Of a stretch of DNA of 5,699 nucleotides, positions 5,238 through 5,699 are shown piece by piece (position 1 is the stretch's first letter; each line of letters opens with the position of its first letter). Under the pieces are notes generated by a model, which was given only the letters and a program-made list of their open reading frames with translations, was not told where the DNA came from and did not search any database. The translations under genes and the position numbers were made by a program. The DNA is from Acidimicrobiaceae bacterium (lineage in GTDB: Bacteria > Actinomycetota > Acidimicrobiia > Acidimicrobiales > Ilumatobacteraceae), in the NCBI GenBank assembly GCA_003455715.1, contig DMQJ01000326.1:1-5699 (forward strand), in the 5' to 3' direction.

Positions 5238-5699
5238 CTACAGCCAGGCCTGCGCGAGCTCAGCAGCGCGCGCCTGCCACTCCTCGGTGGTGATGGCGTA
5301 ACGCACGTGGTCTTCCCACACGCCATTGATCTCGAGGAAGCGCAACGCAACTCCTTCTTCGCGTAGCGCCAGCACCTCCATCACCCGGCGGCTGTTGGTG
5401 TTGCGAGGCACGATGCAGATCTCGACGCGATGCAGATGGAGTTGCTCGAACGCGAAACGGCACAGCACCACCACCGCTTCGGGGACGTATCGGTGCCCCG
5501 CGTGCTGCTGGTCGATCCAGTAGCCGATCGTTGCGGTCTGTTGGGCACCGCGCACGACGCCGTTGAGGTTCACCTCGCCGGCCAGTGAGTTGCCGACGAA
5601 CAGCCCGAACCCGAAGGCGGTGCCGATCTGACGGTCGCGGTCGCGGGCATGGCAGCGCGAGTTGAAGGCGTCGCGGTCGCGGGTGAAGGCCGAGATGAA
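5238..5699 (-). CDS. GNAT-family N-acetyltransferase, RimJ/RimL-like (5' end missing)
   Basis: The visible 153 residues belong to a GNAT acetyltransferase that transfers acetyl from acetyl-CoA to an amine, in RimJ/RimL proteins the N-terminus of a ribosomal protein. The frame is open to the window edge, so roughly 50 N-terminal residues are missing. The GTG at 5573 is an internal Val, not the start, because the preceding residues FGLFVGNSLAGEV are typical GNAT sequence. Motifs present are GEVNLNGVVRG, then ATIGYWIDQQHAGHRYVPEA around the acetyl-CoA loop, and HRVEICIVPRNTNSRRVMEVLALREEG, followed by the conserved LEINGVWEDHVRYAIT (partly quoted by key residues). In the usual Q/RxxGxG/A loop the last Gly reads Arg (AGHRY). 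The substrate is unknown. Confidence 0.92.
   Translation of the reverse strand, partial: FISAFTRDRDAFNSRCHARDRDRQIGTAFGFGLFVGNSLAGEVNLNGVVRGAQQTATIGYWIDQQHAGHRYVPEAVVVLCRFAFEQLHLHRVEICIVPRNTNSRRVMEVLALREEGVALRFLEINGVWEDHVRYAITTEEWQARAAELAQAWL

Noticed and set aside
5228..5252. Short palindromes GGCGCC and CAGGCCTG between the convergent small gene and acetyltransferase
   Set aside because: They are too short to be convincing terminators, and the second lies in coding sequence.

Overview
The window is high-GC DNA with Shine-Dalgarno sites of the AGGGGGAG/GGAGG type. It looks like an actinobacterium. The lipoprotein signal ending in AAACGDDE, followed by a Ser/Thr/Gly-rich spacer, and the Pro/Thr-rich stalk on the second exported protein suggest the class Acidimicrobiia (Ilumatobacter-like). 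This placement is an inference from sequence style. No marker gene is present.

Layout: positions 1-33 hold the 3' end of a tRNA, probably tRNA-Ser. On the minus strand, a BMP-family substrate-binding lipoprotein (979-2094) is followed by a single-domain ABC ATPase (125-880). A strong perfect hairpin (919-948) sits between them. No permease gene follows before the tRNA. Divergent from the lipoprotein is a membrane-anchored SGNH hydrolase resembling DUF459 proteins (2210-3157, plus strand). It ends at a compact hairpin shared with a convergent crotonase-family gene (3187-3969, minus). That crotonase is divergent from a second one (4044-4799, plus). The 74-bp gap between the two carries a 12-bp direct repeat and a 7-bp inverted repeat. 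A short basic protein of unknown function (4922-5230, plus) follows, with a perfect 8-bp inverted repeat in its leader. It converges on a GNAT acetyltransferase whose start lies beyond the right edge (5238-5699, minus).

How the genes fit together: the lipoprotein and ATPase look like two parts of a nucleoside-type (BmpA/YufO) importer. The two crotonases probably act on acyl-CoA thioesters. The other genes show no clear functional link.

The most unusual points are these. The ATPase reads as a chimera, YufO-like up to Walker B and FrcA-like (sugar importer) after it. It also has a non-standard signature motif (LGVGQ). The plus-strand crotonase lacks both catalytic glutamates of classical enoyl-CoA hydratase. 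I see no CRISPR array, insertion sequence, phage gene or obvious defence system.
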